Assembly (NCBI RefSeq): GCF_019798055.1
Contig: NZ_JAHOPH010000008.1
Location: 62,001 to 126,000 of the forward strand
Length of the DNA stretch: 64,000 bases
Direction of reading: 5' to 3'
DNA from: Salsipaludibacter albus
GTDB taxonomy: Bacteria; Actinomycetota; Nitriliruptoria; Nitriliruptorales; Nitriliruptoraceae
Each line of letters begins with the position of its first letter. The first letter of the stretch is position 1. Shown in pieces: positions 23,653 through 33,117 of this stretch. The position numbers and the translations under genes were made by a program. The notes beneath the pieces were generated by a model. The model was not told the DNA's origin, ran no database searches, and saw nothing but the letters and a program-made list of their open reading frames with translations.

Positions 23653-26166
23653 TCAGGCCACGACGAAGTTGACCAGGCGGTCGGGGACGTGGATCACCTT
23701 GCGGACCTCGCCCTCGGCCAGGAACCTCGCGGCGTTGTCGTCCGCCATCGCCGCGGCCTCCACGACCGACTCGTCGGCCCCGCTGGCCACCGCGACCTTG
23801 CCACGGACCTTGCCGTTGACCTGCACGATCACGTCGACGGTGTCGACCTCCAGCAGGGACTCGTCGGCGCGTGGCCATGCCTGGTCGTGCACCGACGCAC
23901 CGTGGCGACGCTGCCACAGCTCCTCGGTGATGAAGGGACAGATCGGCGCCAGCATCAGCAGGACCGCGTCCAGTGCCTCGCGGACCGCGCCGCCGGCCAC
24001 GCCGGCCCGCTCGGCGTCCATCGTGGCGTTGGTGATCTCCATCAGCTTGGCGATGGCGGTGTTGTACTTGAACTGGTCGTAGTCGTCGGAGACCGCCAGG
24101 ATCCGCTGGTGCACGGCGCGACGCAGCTCGGCGACGTCGACGTCGGCCCCCCCGTCGGCCACCTCGGCGTCACCAAGTTCGAGGTTGAGACGCCAGACCC
24201 GAGCGAGCCACTTGTTCATCCCGGACGGCGAGACATCGGCCCAGTCGATGTCGTCCTCGGGCGCCGAGGCGAACAGGATCGTGCCCCGCAGCGTGTCGGC
24301 GCCGTACTCCTCCGAGACGTCGCCCGGCCGCACCAGGTTGCCCCGCGACTTCGACATCCGGGAGCCGTCGAGGATCACCTGGCCCTGGTTGAGCAGGGCC
24401 TGGAAGGGCTCGTCGGCGGCGACGTGGCCACGGTCGCGCAGGGCCTTGACGAAGAACCGGGCGTAGAGCAGGTGGAGGATGGCGTGCTCGACGCCGCCGG
24501 TGTACTGGTCGACCGGCAGCCAGGCGCCGGCCTTCTCCCGTGGCCACGCCCTCGTGTCGTCGGTCGGAGACAGGTAGCGCAGGAAGTACCACGACGAGTC
24601 CACGAAGGTGTCCATCGTGTCGGTGTCACGGCGGGCCGGACCGCCGCAGTCCGGACAGGTCGTCTCGGCGAACGTCGGGTGGGCCGCCAGCGGCGAACCC
24701 GACACGGTCCAGTCGAGGTCGTCGGGCAACTCGACCGGCAACTGGTCGGCCGGCACCGGCCGCGGCCCGCACGACGCGCAGTGGACCATCGGGATGGGCG
24801 CACCCCACGACCGCTGGCGCGAGATCAGCCAGTCGCGCAGGCGGAAGTTGACCGTGCCACGACCCCAGCCCTTGTCGGCGACGTCGTCGATGATCGCCGC
24901 CTTGGCCTCCTGCCACGGCATCCCGTCGTACTCGCCGGAGCCGACCATCGTCCCGGGACCGACCCAGGCCTCCTCCATGGTGTCCGGATCGAGCGGGTCC
25001 AGGTGGTTGCCCTCGTCGTCGGTCGGGTGGATGATCACCCGGACCTCGAGGTCGTTGGCCCGCGCGAACTCGAAGTCACGCTGGTCGCCGACCGGGACGG
25101 CCATGATGGCGCCGGTCCCGTAGTCCATCAGGACGTAGTCCGCCGCGAAGGCGGGGATGGTCTCGCCGGTGAACGGGTTGACCATGTCGAAGTCGAGCCG
25201 GTGGCCGCGCTTGTCGCGACGGTCCTCCCCGAGGGTCGCCTGGCGCTCGATGTCGGACCGGCGTGACACCTCCTCGAGGTAGTCCGCATAGCCGGGGTCG
25301 TCGGCCATCCGGGCGAGCACCAGTGGGTGCTCGGGCGCGAACACGAAGTAGGTCGCCCCGAAGATCGTGTCCGGCCGCGTCGTGTAGACGACGACCTCGT
25401 CGTCGGAGTCGTCGGCGACCTCGAAGGTGATCTCGGCGCCCTCGGACCGGCCGATCCAGTTCCGCTGCATCGACTTGACCCGGTCCGGCCAGTCGATCGT
25501 GTCCAGGTCGTCGAGCAGTTCCTCGGCGTAGTCGGTGATCCGGAAGTACCACTGGGTCAGGGGCCGACGCTGCACCAGGTCGTCGGAGCGCTCGCACCGC
25601 CCGTCGACCACCTGCTCGTTGGCCAGCACCGTCTCGCACCCCGGGCACCAGTTGACCAGCCCCTCCTTGCGATCCACCAGCCCCGCGTGGAACAGCTCGA
25701 GGAAGATCCACTGGGTCCAGCGGTAGTACTCCGGGTCGCACGTGTGCAGCCGGGTCGACCAGTCGAAGCTGAATCCGAGCCGGCGGATCGACGCTGCCTG
25801 CTCCTCGATGTTCGCACGAGTCCACTCATCAGGGTTCTCGCCCCGCTTGCGGGCGGCGTTCTCGGCCGGGAGCCCGAAGGCGTCCCATCCGATCGGGTTG
25901 AGGACCGCATGGCCGGTCATGCGCAGGTGGCGGACCAGGGCGTCGTGGATCGAGAAGATCTCGGCGTGGCCCATGTGGAGGTCGCCGGACGGGTACGGGA
26001 ACATCGTCAGGGCGTAGAACCGCTCGTCGTCACCGGCACAGTCGAGCTCGTAGGTGCCCTCGTCGACCCAGCGCGACGCGATCGGTGGCTCGATCGCGAG
26101 CGGGTCGTAGCGCGCGACGGACGCGTCGGGTCCGGTCGTGGCGTCGGCGTGCGCGTCTGGGCTCAT
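23653..26166 (-). CDS. leuS: Leucine--tRNA ligase
   Basis: The 837-residue protein is a class I leucyl-tRNA synthetase that charges tRNA-Leu in the cytoplasm. The HIGH-box equivalent is PYPSGDLHMGH (residues 57-67), the CP1 editing region includes VVVYTTRPDTIFGATYFVFAPEHPLV (about 245-270), zinc-ribbon-like cysteine pairs are present (NWCPGCE; CASCGP; CPDCGG), and the KMSKS loop appears as RMSKS near residue 603. The C-terminal anticodon-binding and VNGKVRGKV domains are complete. The frame is open further upstream to 26235, but the ATG at 26166 gives a normal N-terminus. In other Actinobacteria leuS often lies near comEA; here about 13 kb separates them. Confidence 0.95.
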   Translation of the reverse strand: MSPDAHADATTGPDASVARYDPLAIEPPIASRWVDEGTYELDCAGDDERFYALTMFPYPSGDLHMGHAEIFSIHDALVRHLRMTGHAVLNPIGWDAFGLPAENAARKRGENPDEWTRANIEEQAASIRRLGFSFDWSTRLHTCDPEYYRWTQWIFLELFHAGLVDRKEGLVNWCPGCETVLANEQVVDGRCERSDDLVQRRPLTQWYFRITDYAEELLDDLDTIDWPDRVKSMQRNWIGRSEGAEITFEVADDSDDEVVVYTTRPDTIFGATYFVFAPEHPLVLARMADDPGYADYLEEVSRRSDIERQATLGEDRRDKRGHRLDFDMVNPFTGETIPAFAADYVLMDYGTGAIMAVPVGDQRDFEFARANDLEVRVIIHPTDDEGNHLDPLDPDTMEEAWVGPGTMVGSGEYDGMPWQEAKAAIIDDVADKGWGRGTVNFRLRDWLISRQRSWGAPIPMVHCASCGPRPVPADQLPVELPDDLDWTVSGSPLAAHPTFAETTCPDCGGPARRDTDTMDTFVDSSWYFLRYLSPTDDTRAWPREKAGAWLPVDQYTGGVEHAILHLLYARFFVKALRDRGHVAADEPFQALLNQGQVILDGSRMSKSRGNLVRPGDVSEEYGADTLRGTILFASAPEDDIDWADVSPSGMNKWLARVWRLNLELGDAEVADGGADVDVAELRRAVHQRILAVSDDYDQFKYNTAIAKLMEITNATMDAERAGVAGGAVREALDAVLLMLAPICPFITEELWQRRHGASVHDQAWPRADESLLEVDTVDVIVQVNGKVRGKVAVASGADESVVEAAAMADDNAARFLAEGEVRKVIHVPDRLVNFVVA

Positions 26167-26310
26167 CGGGATCAACACTTCCGGCGACGGTGGGAGGGGC
26201 ACAGGTGCGGCCTGCAAGGCTATCGCGGCAACCACGGGATCCTGCGGCCGTTCTCGGGGTCACGCGAGCCGGTGCGGAGGCCGCGGACACGACCCCCGGT
26301 GCGGCCGCGT

Positions 26311-26892
26311 TCAGTCCTCGTCCCGGTCACGGCCCAGCAGTCCCTCGAGGACCTTGCGGGCCGGCTCCAGGGTGGACTTGGCGACTGCCCCCGTGACCTC
26401 CACGGCCTTGCCACCGAGGCTCATCGCGGTGTCCACCGCCCGGTCGGCGACCGACTTGGCGACGAACTTGGTGCCCTCGACCGCCTCGACCGCCTTGTCG
26501 ACCGTCTCGTCGGACTTCGCATGGATGCGGTAGACACCGGTCCGCGCCGTGATCTCGGCGTCGCCGACGACCTCGCGCGCCGTGCCGGAGGTCCGACCGA
26601 TCGTGCCGCCGGCCACCTTGCCGGCCGTGTCGATCACCTTGTCGGCGGTCGCCGCGGTCCTGGCGTTGGCGTCCTTGGCCATCCGCCCCGGATCGTCCAC
26701 CCGGGCCCGGGCCTGCATGGCTGCCTGCAGGATGCGACCGGACATCACCTGGCCGACGCCCCGGATGGCCTCGAGGTCTGCGGGGTCGGCCCCGGCGAGC
26801 TCGGCGACCGAGTCGAAGCGGGCCGCGACCCGACGGGCGGCGTCCTCCCGGAGGCCGTCCACGGAGGCGAGGACGTCGGTGAGCGCGGACAT
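26311..26892 (-). CDS. Helix-hairpin-helix domain protein of unknown function
   Basis: The 193-residue protein starts MSALTDVLASVDGLREDAARR after an AAGGA site. Its N-terminal ~65 residues resemble a DNA-binding helix-hairpin-helix (FDSVAELAGADPADLEAIRGVGQVMSGRILQAAMQ). The remainder is Ala/Val/Lys-rich, with repeated short helical-looking segments (TADKVIDTAGKVAGGTIG, SVADRAVDTAMSLGGKAVEV) and no recognisable catalytic motif. It could be a small nucleoid-associated protein, but nothing beyond the HhH supports this. Confidence 0.7.
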   Translation of the reverse strand: MSALTDVLASVDGLREDAARRVAARFDSVAELAGADPADLEAIRGVGQVMSGRILQAAMQARARVDDPGRMAKDANARTAATADKVIDTAGKVAGGTIGRTSGTAREVVGDAEITARTGVYRIHAKSDETVDKAVEAVEGTKFVAKSVADRAVDTAMSLGGKAVEVTGAVAKSTLEPARKVLEGLLGRDRDED

Positions 26893-27122
26893 GGGGGTTC
26901 CTTGGTGCGATCGGCGACTGCACGGGACGGTGCGGTGGGCAGGAGGGTCGGCGTGCGGCCGGTGCCCCGCCGGGTCCGTGACGCTGCTCCCCGCAGTGTC
27001 GACGAGCCTAGGCGCAACGTCGCCGAACCGGGAGAATTCGTCCGCCTGGGTCGTGGGTGACGTCGGTGCTGTCGGGTTCGCGTGCCCACGGCCCCGGTGG
27101 TATCGTGGCCGGCCGCACCCAC

Positions 27123-27196
27123 GGGCCTGTGGCGCAGTTCGGTAGCGCACCTCCATGGCATGGAGGGGGTCAGGGGTTCAAATCCCCTCAGGTCCA
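27123..27196 (+). tRNA. tRNA-Ala (anticodon GGC)
   Basis: A complete cloverleaf of 74 bases: the acceptor stem gggcctg pairs with caggtcc, the anticodon stem cctcc/ggagg encloses loop atggcat with anticodon GGC, and the T arm aggggttcaaatcccct is standard. The 3' CCA is not encoded. A promoter-like TTCGCG/GTATCG pair lies just upstream. Confidence 0.93.
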
Positions 27197-27435
27197 CGTG
27201 CACCCGTACGTGACACGCCGCTCCGGCGAGTCTTCGTCCGGGTGCATTGCAGTGTGCTCGGGCAAGCCCTCGCAACTGCAGCGCAGCTCTCTGCTGCGAA
27301 CCACGCTTTCAGGCGGGCCCCCCTTTGCGGCCTGGCTCCCGTTCGGGTGGGGGTGTCGGCAGGGGGTGGCGGGGTCGGGCATCCTGTGGGTCCGTGGACA
27401 TCCTGTTCGTCCTCCATCCCCCGCGAGGCCACTCC

Positions 27436-28497
27436 GTGACTCTGCTCGCCCAAGTGCCCTACCACACCTTCCCCGACTTCCAGCTCGGGCCGCTGACGAT
27501 CCGGACCTTCGGGTTGATGGTCGCGCTGGGCATCATCCTCGGCGTCGTGGTCGCCGCTCGCTACGTGGCCAACCGGGGCATCGACCCGGACGAGTACACC
27601 AGCCTCGCCACGAAGGTCGCGATCGTCGGGCTGATCGGTGCCCGGGTGACCTGGGTGCTGTCGCACCTCGAGGAGATCCAGTCCCCCATCGACGTGATCG
27701 CCGTGTGGGAAGGCGGGATGCAGTTCTCCGGCGCGCTGATCTTCGGCGCGATCGCGACCTGGTGGTGGTCACGGGGGAACTACGACGACGACGCCGACCG
27801 CTGGGCCGTGCTCGACGGGACCGCCCTGGGCGTGGCGATCGGGTTGTGCGTCGGGCGCATCGGGTGCATGGCCGTCGGTGAGCACTTCGGGGGGCCGACC
27901 GACTTCTTCCTGGGCATGACCTACCGCGGCGGCGGCACGGTCGAGCCGGAGCCCGCCATCGGCGAGACGATCCACAACACCGCCTTCTACGAGTTCCTCC
28001 ACCTGCTCGTCCTGCTCGCGGTCATCGCCGTGCTGCTGCGACGAGCCGGCGACCGCAACCATCCACTGGTCCCGGGCACCATCATGGGCCTGTTCCTGAC
28101 CTGGTACGGGATCGGGCGGTTCCTGACCGACTTCGCCCGCACCAACGACGCCACGGTGGCGGGCCTGACCGGTGCCCAGTGGGGGTCGATCGTCATCGCC
28201 CTGCTGGGAACCTGGATCCTCGCCACCGGATCACGCCGGGCCGACCGCTTCGCCGCCCAGGCGATGCCTCCCAGCGCGACCCAGCCACAGACCTCCAACG
28301 TGCGCGTCCTGCCGGAGGACGCCGCGGACGACGAACCGGGCGAGCGGGACGCCGAGGCCAGCGCGACGGACGACCGCCCGGACGGCCCCACCGCACTCGA
28401 CGACGAGCCGCATGACGCCACCCCGGACGTCGAGGACCCGGACGACGACACGGATGCCTCCTCGACCACCAGCCCGGGGAACCACCCGGGTGCCTGA
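27436..28497 (+). CDS. lgt: Prolipoprotein diacylglyceryl transferase
   Basis: The 353-residue protein has about seven membrane segments and the Lgt signature as GRIGCMAVGEHFGGPTD (about residues 140-156), with the essential Arg and Glu. Lgt moves diacylglycerol from phosphatidylglycerol to the lipobox cysteine of prolipoproteins in the cytoplasmic membrane. After the last membrane segment there is a ~95-residue hydrophilic tail rich in Asp, Glu, Pro and Thr, as in many actinobacterial Lgt proteins. Two GTG starts are in frame (27394 and 27436); the second follows GAGG and gives the normal N-terminus. The stop region overlaps the next gene. Confidence 0.9.
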   Translation: MTLLAQVPYHTFPDFQLGPLTIRTFGLMVALGIILGVVVAARYVANRGIDPDEYTSLATKVAIVGLIGARVTWVLSHLEEIQSPIDVIAVWEGGMQFSGALIFGAIATWWWSRGNYDDDADRWAVLDGTALGVAIGLCVGRIGCMAVGEHFGGPTDFFLGMTYRGGGTVEPEPAIGETIHNTAFYEFLHLLVLLAVIAVLLRRAGDRNHPLVPGTIMGLFLTWYGIGRFLTDFARTNDATVAGLTGAQWGSIVIALLGTWILATGSRRADRFAAQAMPPSATQPQTSNVRVLPEDAADDEPGERDAEASATDDRPDGPTALDDEPHDATPDVEDPDDDTDASSTTSPGNHPGA

Positions 28498-29464
28498 GGC
28501 CATGCCGGCAGTCCCGGCCTGGTTCGCGAGCTCCCGGACCGACCTCGACGCCTGGCTCGCGACGACGCTCGGCCGCGACGACTGGCAGGTCCGCCAAGCC
28601 CGGCCGTGGTCCGTGGTCGGGCGGATGGGCGACGACGGACCGTGGGTGAAGGCCATGCCGCCGGCGAGTCGCCACGAGGTCGCCGTCCTCGTCCTGCTGG
28701 CCGGCCTCGCCCCCGACGCCGTTCCCGGCATCCGGGCAGCCGACGCCGACCGGGGCTGGATCGTGCTCGACGACGGCGGCCCGGTCCTGCGCACGCTCGA
28801 GGGTGGCCAGGACGCCGCGCCCGCCTGGCGTGCCGCACTGCGCACCTACGCCCGGCTGCAGCGCCACACCGAGGACCACGTCGAGGCGTTGCGGACGGCC
28901 GGCGTGCCGGACGCGCGGGGCCACGAACTGCTCGCACGGCTCGACGACCTGCTGGCCGACGCCACGCTCGTCGGGCGTGGTCGACCGTGGGGCCTGACGA
29001 TCACGGACGAGCGACGGCTCGCCGCACACCGGCCGCGGCTCGAGGCGGCGGTCGACGAACTCGTGACGTCGCCGGTCGCCGACGCGATCCAGCACGACGA
29101 CCTCCACGGCAACAACGTCCTCGTCGGCGGGCCCCGCATCGTGGACTGGGGCGACGCGGCGCTCGGCCACCCGTTCGCGAGCATGACGACGACGCTGCGC
29201 AGCATCCCCCACCACACGCCGTCCCTGGCGGACGACCTGGGTCCGCTCGTCGCGGCCTACCTCGAGACCTGGACGGACGTCGCCCCACCCGGACGGCTGC
29301 GCCGCGACCTGCGGATGGCGCGCCACCTGGGCGCCGTCATGCGCGCGATGTCGTGGGCCCGGGCCGTCCAGAACGAGCCGATGGACCACCCGGATCGCGC
29401 GGCCGTCCCACGCTGGCTCCTGGCACTGCTCGAGCCACTCCCCGCCGACGTCGGCCCGGCCTGA
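28490..29464 (+). CDS. Aminoglycoside phosphotransferase-like protein
   Basis: The protein (324 residues from GTG 28490; an ATG at 28502 is also possible) has the APH kinase fold. The catalytic loop is QHDDLHGNNVLV (about residues 201-212) and the metal-binding motif is IVDWGDAALGHP just after. The N-terminal lobe is weakly conserved, with no clear P-loop and a lysine in WVKAMPPASRHEV. Such proteins phosphorylate small hydroxylated substrates, and many are not antibiotic-resistance enzymes. The gene overlaps lgt by 8 bp, so the two are co-transcribed. Substrate unknown. Confidence 0.78.
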   Translation: MPEAMPAVPAWFASSRTDLDAWLATTLGRDDWQVRQARPWSVVGRMGDDGPWVKAMPPASRHEVAVLVLLAGLAPDAVPGIRAADADRGWIVLDDGGPVLRTLEGGQDAAPAWRAALRTYARLQRHTEDHVEALRTAGVPDARGHELLARLDDLLADATLVGRGRPWGLTITDERRLAAHRPRLEAAVDELVTSPVADAIQHDDLHGNNVLVGGPRIVDWGDAALGHPFASMTTTLRSIPHHTPSLADDLGPLVAAYLETWTDVAPPGRLRRDLRMARHLGAVMRAMSWARAVQNEPMDHPDRAAVPRWLLALLEPLPADVGPA

Positions 29465-29470
29465 AGGTCG

Positions 29471-30706
29471 TCAGCCGTCGGCCCAGGTGCGGCGGCGCCG
29501 ACGCAGGTGGTCGCGCTCCGGTCGGCTGGTGGCCAGGTCGAGCGCCCGGTCCACGGCCGCCAGCGCCGTGTCGAGGTCGTCGTCGCGGGCGGCGAGCTCG
29601 GCCCGGGTGGCCCAGAACGGGCCGTAGCCCCCGAGCTGGTCCGCCAGGTCGTCGACCACGTCCCGCGCCGGGCCGACACCCTCGACCTCGGCGACGGCGA
29701 CGGCACGGTTGAGTGCCACGACCGGGGTGGGCAGCACGACCATCAGCTGGTCGTAGAGCGCCAGCACCTGGCCCCAGTCGGTCTCCTCCGCGGTGGCCGC
29801 ATCGGTGTGGACGGCCTGGATCGCGGCCTGGAGCTGGTAGGGGCCGGGCGCGTTGCGTCGCAGGCAGGCACGCACGAGCGCGTGGCCCTCCGCCACCATC
29901 GCGGCGTCCCAGCGGGACCGGTCCTGGTCGGCCAACAGGACGGCCACCCCCCCGGCGGTCCGCGCTCGCCGCCGCGCGGCGACCAGCAGGAACAGCGCCA
30001 GCTGGCCGGCCACCTCGGGCTCGTCGGGCATCAGCGTCGCCAGTTCCCGCGCCAGCCTGATCGCCTCGTCGCACAGGTCGGTGCGCACGAGCTCGGTCCC
30101 GGTCGTGGCCCGGTGACCCTCGGTGAAGACCAGCGACAGCACGGCCAGGACGGCCGCGAGCCGGTCGGGCAACTCGGCGTCACCCGGGACCCGGTAGGGA
30201 ATGGCGGCGGCACGGATCTTGCGTTTCGCGCGGACCAGGCGCTGGGCCATCGTGGGCTCCGGGACCAGGAAGGCACGGGCGATCTCGCCCGTGTCCAGGC
30301 CACCCAGCAGGCGCAGGGTCAGCGCGACCTGGACGTCCGGCGCCAGGGCGGGGTGGCAACAGGTGAACAGCAGTCGGAGCTGGTCATCGGGCACCATCTC
30401 GACCTCCTCGGGCACCGTCACGTGGTCGGCGGCGTGGACCCCGGTCGCCAGGACGTGTCGCTCGTGTCGCCCGGACTCGCGTCGGAGGTCGTCGATCGCG
30501 GCGTTGCGTGCGGTGGTGACGATCCAGCCGGCCGGGTTGTCGGGGATCCCGGCGGTGGGCCAGCGGTCCAGGGCCCGGGCGAAGGCCTCCTGGACGGCCT
30601 CCTCGGCCCGGTCGACGTCACCCAGCACGCGTACGAGCGTGGCGACCGCGCGCCCCGACTCCCGTCGGAACACGCGGTCGACCTCGTCCCGGGCCGTCGG
30701 GCTCAC
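29471..30706 (-). CDS. ECF42-type RNA polymerase sigma factor with C-terminal TPR-like extension
   Basis: The 411-residue protein has sigma2 ([38 protein letters not shown], residues about 35-72) and sigma4 ([35 protein letters not shown], about 132-166), then a ~240-residue helical C-terminal region. That extension (DUF6596/TPR-like) plus an adjacent DGPF/YCII gene defines the ECF42 group, which has no classical anti-sigma factor. The GTG at 30706 overlaps the partner gene stop as GTGA, so they form one transcript. A promoter matching my recollection of the ECF42 consensus lies upstream of the pair, suggesting autoregulation. The signal is unknown. Confidence 0.88.
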   Translation of the reverse strand: MSPTARDEVDRVFRRESGRAVATLVRVLGDVDRAEEAVQEAFARALDRWPTAGIPDNPAGWIVTTARNAAIDDLRRESGRHERHVLATGVHAADHVTVPEEVEMVPDDQLRLLFTCCHPALAPDVQVALTLRLLGGLDTGEIARAFLVPEPTMAQRLVRAKRKIRAAAIPYRVPGDAELPDRLAAVLAVLSLVFTEGHRATTGTELVRTDLCDEAIRLARELATLMPDEPEVAGQLALFLLVAARRRARTAGGVAVLLADQDRSRWDAAMVAEGHALVRACLRRNAPGPYQLQAAIQAVHTDAATAEETDWGQVLALYDQLMVVLPTPVVALNRAVAVAEVEGVGPARDVVDDLADQLGGYGPFWATRAELAARDDDLDTALAAVDRALDLATSRPERDHLRRRRRTWADG

Positions 30707-31053
30707 TCGCCCTGGAACGGGCGCACCTCGACCGGCGCCTCGCACGCGGTGCTGGCATCTGCGGCCAGCGCCATGGCCTCGTCGAGGTCGGCCGCCTCGA
30801 TGACCCAGAAGCCGCCCATGTACTCCTTGGCCTCGGCGAACGGCCCGTCGGTGCTGACCACCTCCCCGGCCCGGGACTCGACCACCGTGGCGGTCGACGG
30901 CGGCTCGAGACCACCGGCGAACACCCATCGGCCGGACGCCTGCAGGTCGGTGTTGAAGGTGTCGACCTGGGCGAACTGGCGCTGCAGGTCCTCGTCGGCC
31001 ACTTCCGGGAAGTCGAGGCCCTCGTGGTGGACGCTGAGCAGGTACTGGGTCAT
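30703..31053 (-). CDS. DGPF/YCII-related protein, partner of the ECF42 sigma factor
   Basis: The 116-residue protein begins [12 protein letters not shown] and contains [30 protein letters not shown], the DGPF motif of the YCII-related superfamily. Genes of this type accompany ECF41/ECF42 sigma factors and are often part of their regulon. Their biochemical role is not settled. A GAGGAAG ribosome site precedes the ATG at 31053. Its stop overlaps the sigma factor start. Confidence 0.88.
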   Translation of the reverse strand: MTQYLLSVHHEGLDFPEVADEDLQRQFAQVDTFNTDLQASGRWVFAGGLEPPSTATVVESRAGEVVSTDGPFAEAKEYMGGFWVIEAADLDEAMALAADASTACEAPVEVRPFQGE

Positions 31054-31101
31054 CGGTCTTCCTCGTGTCGGGAACGGCCCGTTGCCGTCCTCATCCATGC
31101 C

Positions 31102-31128
31102 GACGAACACCGGATGGCGCCATCGACA
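31102..31128 (-). promoter_or_regulatory. Candidate ECF42-dependent promoter
   Basis: On the minus strand TGTCGA (31128-31123) is followed after 17 bp by CGTC (31105-31102), about 50 bp before the DGPF start codon. From memory, ECF42 factors recognise TGTCGA at -35 and CGA/TC at -10; both elements and the spacing match. Confidence 0.6.
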
Positions 31129-31180
31129 CCTCGTGCCAAGTCGTGCGCCCAACGCACATGGAGACCGGACGCGATGCTGC

Positions 31181-31588
31181 TCACCGGTCGTGATCGCCGC
31201 GGTCGGCGCGCCATCGGGCCAGCACGCGCTCGAGGTCCAGCGGCCACACGTCGGACGGCGGTCCGGACACGATCGTGGCGTTGGCGGTGCGGATCCGGGT
31301 GTTGATCGTGTCGACGATGGCGGTCACCTCCGCCTCGCTGTCGGCTGCCGCGATCTGCTCACGCGCGCGGTCGACGTCGCGTCGCAACGCCAGCGCCGGC
31401 GGCACGTTGGTGACGCGCTCCTCGCGCAGCTTGCGGTTGATCCACCATGACTCCCCGGCGCGCCGGTCGAGGTCGGGGATCGGGCGGCCGGCGCCGGACA
31501 GGCCGTCGAACTCGCCCCGCGCCTGTGCCTCGCGGATCTGCTTGTCCACGAAGGACTCCCACGTCTGACCCGGCGGCTTGCGTGCCAT
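31181..31588 (-). CDS. DUF1992 (DnaJ-homologue C28-type) protein
   Basis: The 135-residue protein has the conserved DUF1992 pattern from the N-terminus: WESFVDKQIREAQARGEFDGLSGAGRPIPDL (about residues 11-41), then WWINRKLREERVTNVPPALALRRDVD. Family members occur alone in bacteria and as a domain of eukaryotic DNAJC28; function unknown. The ATG at 31588 follows GGAAGGG. It sits downstream of the DGPF promoter region in the same orientation as the sigma factor genes but is not obviously part of that operon. Confidence 0.82.
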   Translation of the reverse strand: MARKPPGQTWESFVDKQIREAQARGEFDGLSGAGRPIPDLDRRAGESWWINRKLREERVTNVPPALALRRDVDRAREQIAAADSEAEVTAIVDTINTRIRTANATIVSGPPSDVWPLDLERVLARWRADRGDHDR

Positions 31589-31723
31589 GACCGACCCTTC
31601 CGTCGGCCCCGAGTGAACCCGCCCACCTCGCCTCGACGCCAACCCGGCGTCGGCCATGCGTCCCCGTCCGGTCGACGGCCCGGCGGGTGCCGGGGCGGAG
31701 CCGAGGCCCCGCCCCCGCAGGCC

Positions 31724-32890
31724 TCAGTTCACCTGGACGTCGATCCAGACCAGCCGGTGGTCCGAGCTCGGGAAGGGGAACACGCCGACCTCGTCGAAGT
31801 CGGGGTCGTCGGTGGTCGGCCAGTCGACGCCAGCGTCGAGCATCCTGAGCTGGCGTGACGGCAGGACGTAGTCGACCCGGAGGTTGCCAGGCCCGTCGAA
31901 CTCGGCCTCCCCGAAGTCCGCGGTGTCGTACTGGGCGGTCGCCAGCACGTTGTTGCTGTCCTGCAGGATGGTCTGCTCGACCGCGCCCTCGCTGGTCGGC
32001 GTCAGCTTGGTGTTGACCTGTGGCGTGTCGAGCAGCTGGTTGATGGCCCCGGGCAGCGAGTCCCCGTCGGCCGGGTCCGAGTTGAGGTCACCGGCGACCA
32101 CGAACCGACTGCCCGGCGCCAGCCCACCCGACACCCCGTCGTCGTCGCTGATCCAGTCCCCGGACTGCGGCTGGACGTAGTCGACCCAGAACCGGATCTC
32201 GTCGGAGTTGCGACGTCCGTTGCGGTCCTCGGCACCGTCGAACACCGGCGGCGTGGGGTGCGAGACCAGGAAGTGGACGTCCTGGCGGCCCGGCACGTCG
32301 ACGGTCACGTCCCAGTGCGACTTCGACGACAGGCGCACGACCTCGAGCTCTGAGTCGGTGAACCACGGCTGGCCGTCCAGCTCGGGCAGCAACGCCCCGG
32401 GCATGTCGGCCCAGAGCAGCTCCTGGAAGGTCCGTGCCTCGGGCAGTGGATACCGGGACAGCACGAGCATCCCGTACTGGCCGGGGAAGAACCCGAACCC
32501 GAACGCGTCGTCGGGGCCACCGACGCTGCCGTCGTTGTTGAGGTCGAAGCCCGACGGGATCCCGGTGTTGGACGGTGCGGTGAAGTGGTGGGGGTAGCCG
32601 GTGAGGTCGGCGAACAGGTCCGCCGCGGCCGGGTCGAAGTCGAACTCGTTGACCAGCAGGACGTCGGCGTCGTTGCGGGCGATGATCTCGAGCACGGCCT
32701 CCACCTGGGGCACGCTGCCCCCGCCGGCCACGGTCTGCAGGTCGGCCAGCAGCAGGCCCTGCGAGAAGCGGTTCAGGCTCGCGTTGAAGGTGGCGAAGCG
32801 GACGGGCTCGTCCGGCCCGGCGCTGGCGGGGAGCCCGGCCAGCAAGAGGGCCAGGCCCAGCAGCCGGGTGGTCAGGGTTCTCGATCGCAT
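31724..32890 (-). CDS. Secreted endonuclease/exonuclease/phosphatase-family protein
   Basis: The 388-residue protein has a signal peptide (about residues 1-24, LLGLALLLAGLPASAGP) and the EEP fold: FATFNASLN near the start, VNEFDFDP, VVAGDLNSDP (about 280-289) and a C-terminal SSDHRLVW that supplies the catalytic Asp-His. Members hydrolyse phosphodiesters in nucleic acids, lipids or nucleotides. A calcium-loop-like DLNNDGSVGGPDD lies at about 115-127. It is close in type to secreted endonuclease/phosphatase proteins of other Actinobacteria, but the substrate is unknown. The ATG at 32890 follows AGGAG. Confidence 0.82.
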   Translation of the reverse strand: MRSRTLTTRLLGLALLLAGLPASAGPDEPVRFATFNASLNRFSQGLLLADLQTVAGGGSVPQVEAVLEIIARNDADVLLVNEFDFDPAAADLFADLTGYPHHFTAPSNTGIPSGFDLNNDGSVGGPDDAFGFGFFPGQYGMLVLSRYPLPEARTFQELLWADMPGALLPELDGQPWFTDSELEVVRLSSKSHWDVTVDVPGRQDVHFLVSHPTPPVFDGAEDRNGRRNSDEIRFWVDYVQPQSGDWISDDDGVSGGLAPGSRFVVAGDLNSDPADGDSLPGAINQLLDTPQVNTKLTPTSEGAVEQTILQDSNNVLATAQYDTADFGEAEFDGPGNLRVDYVLPSRQLRMLDAGVDWPTTDDPDFDEVGVFPFPSSDHRLVWIDVQVN

Positions 32891-33084
32891 CGGTGCACTC
32901 CTGGTCGCATCGGTCGGTCCGGACAGGTCGCGAGGCGGTGCGCGAACACGGACCGTGGCACACCGGGCGACCCCCCGGGTCCCTGCAGGCAAGCACGCCG
33001 GGTCGGGGTCAGGAGGTCGAGCGACTCAGTCGAGCCGTCGCACGCGCGGTCACCGCCCGTCGCAGGCCCCTCGGCCCCCACGGC

Positions 33085-33106
33085 TAGGGTCGCCAGCCAG
33101 GGCGAC
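33085..33106 (+). promoter_or_regulatory. -10-like element and inverted repeat upstream of the D-2-hydroxyacid dehydrogenase gene
   Basis: TAGGGT (33085-33090) could be a -10 and is followed by GTCGCC-N6-GGCGAC (33089-33106), close to the expected transcription start. The repeat may be an operator, but no convincing -35 is visible and the two elements are common words in GC-rich DNA. Confidence 0.3.
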
Positions 33107-33117
33107 GAAGGACCGGG

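Noticed and set aside
27123-27196. tRNA-Ala as an integration site of a mobile element
   Set aside because: No duplicate of the tRNA 3' end, integrase or phage gene was found in the window.
31589-31723. A possible small gene in the 135-bp gap between the DUF1992 and EEP genes
   Set aside because: No start with a ribosome site gives a credible frame; the sequence is GC-rich spacer.
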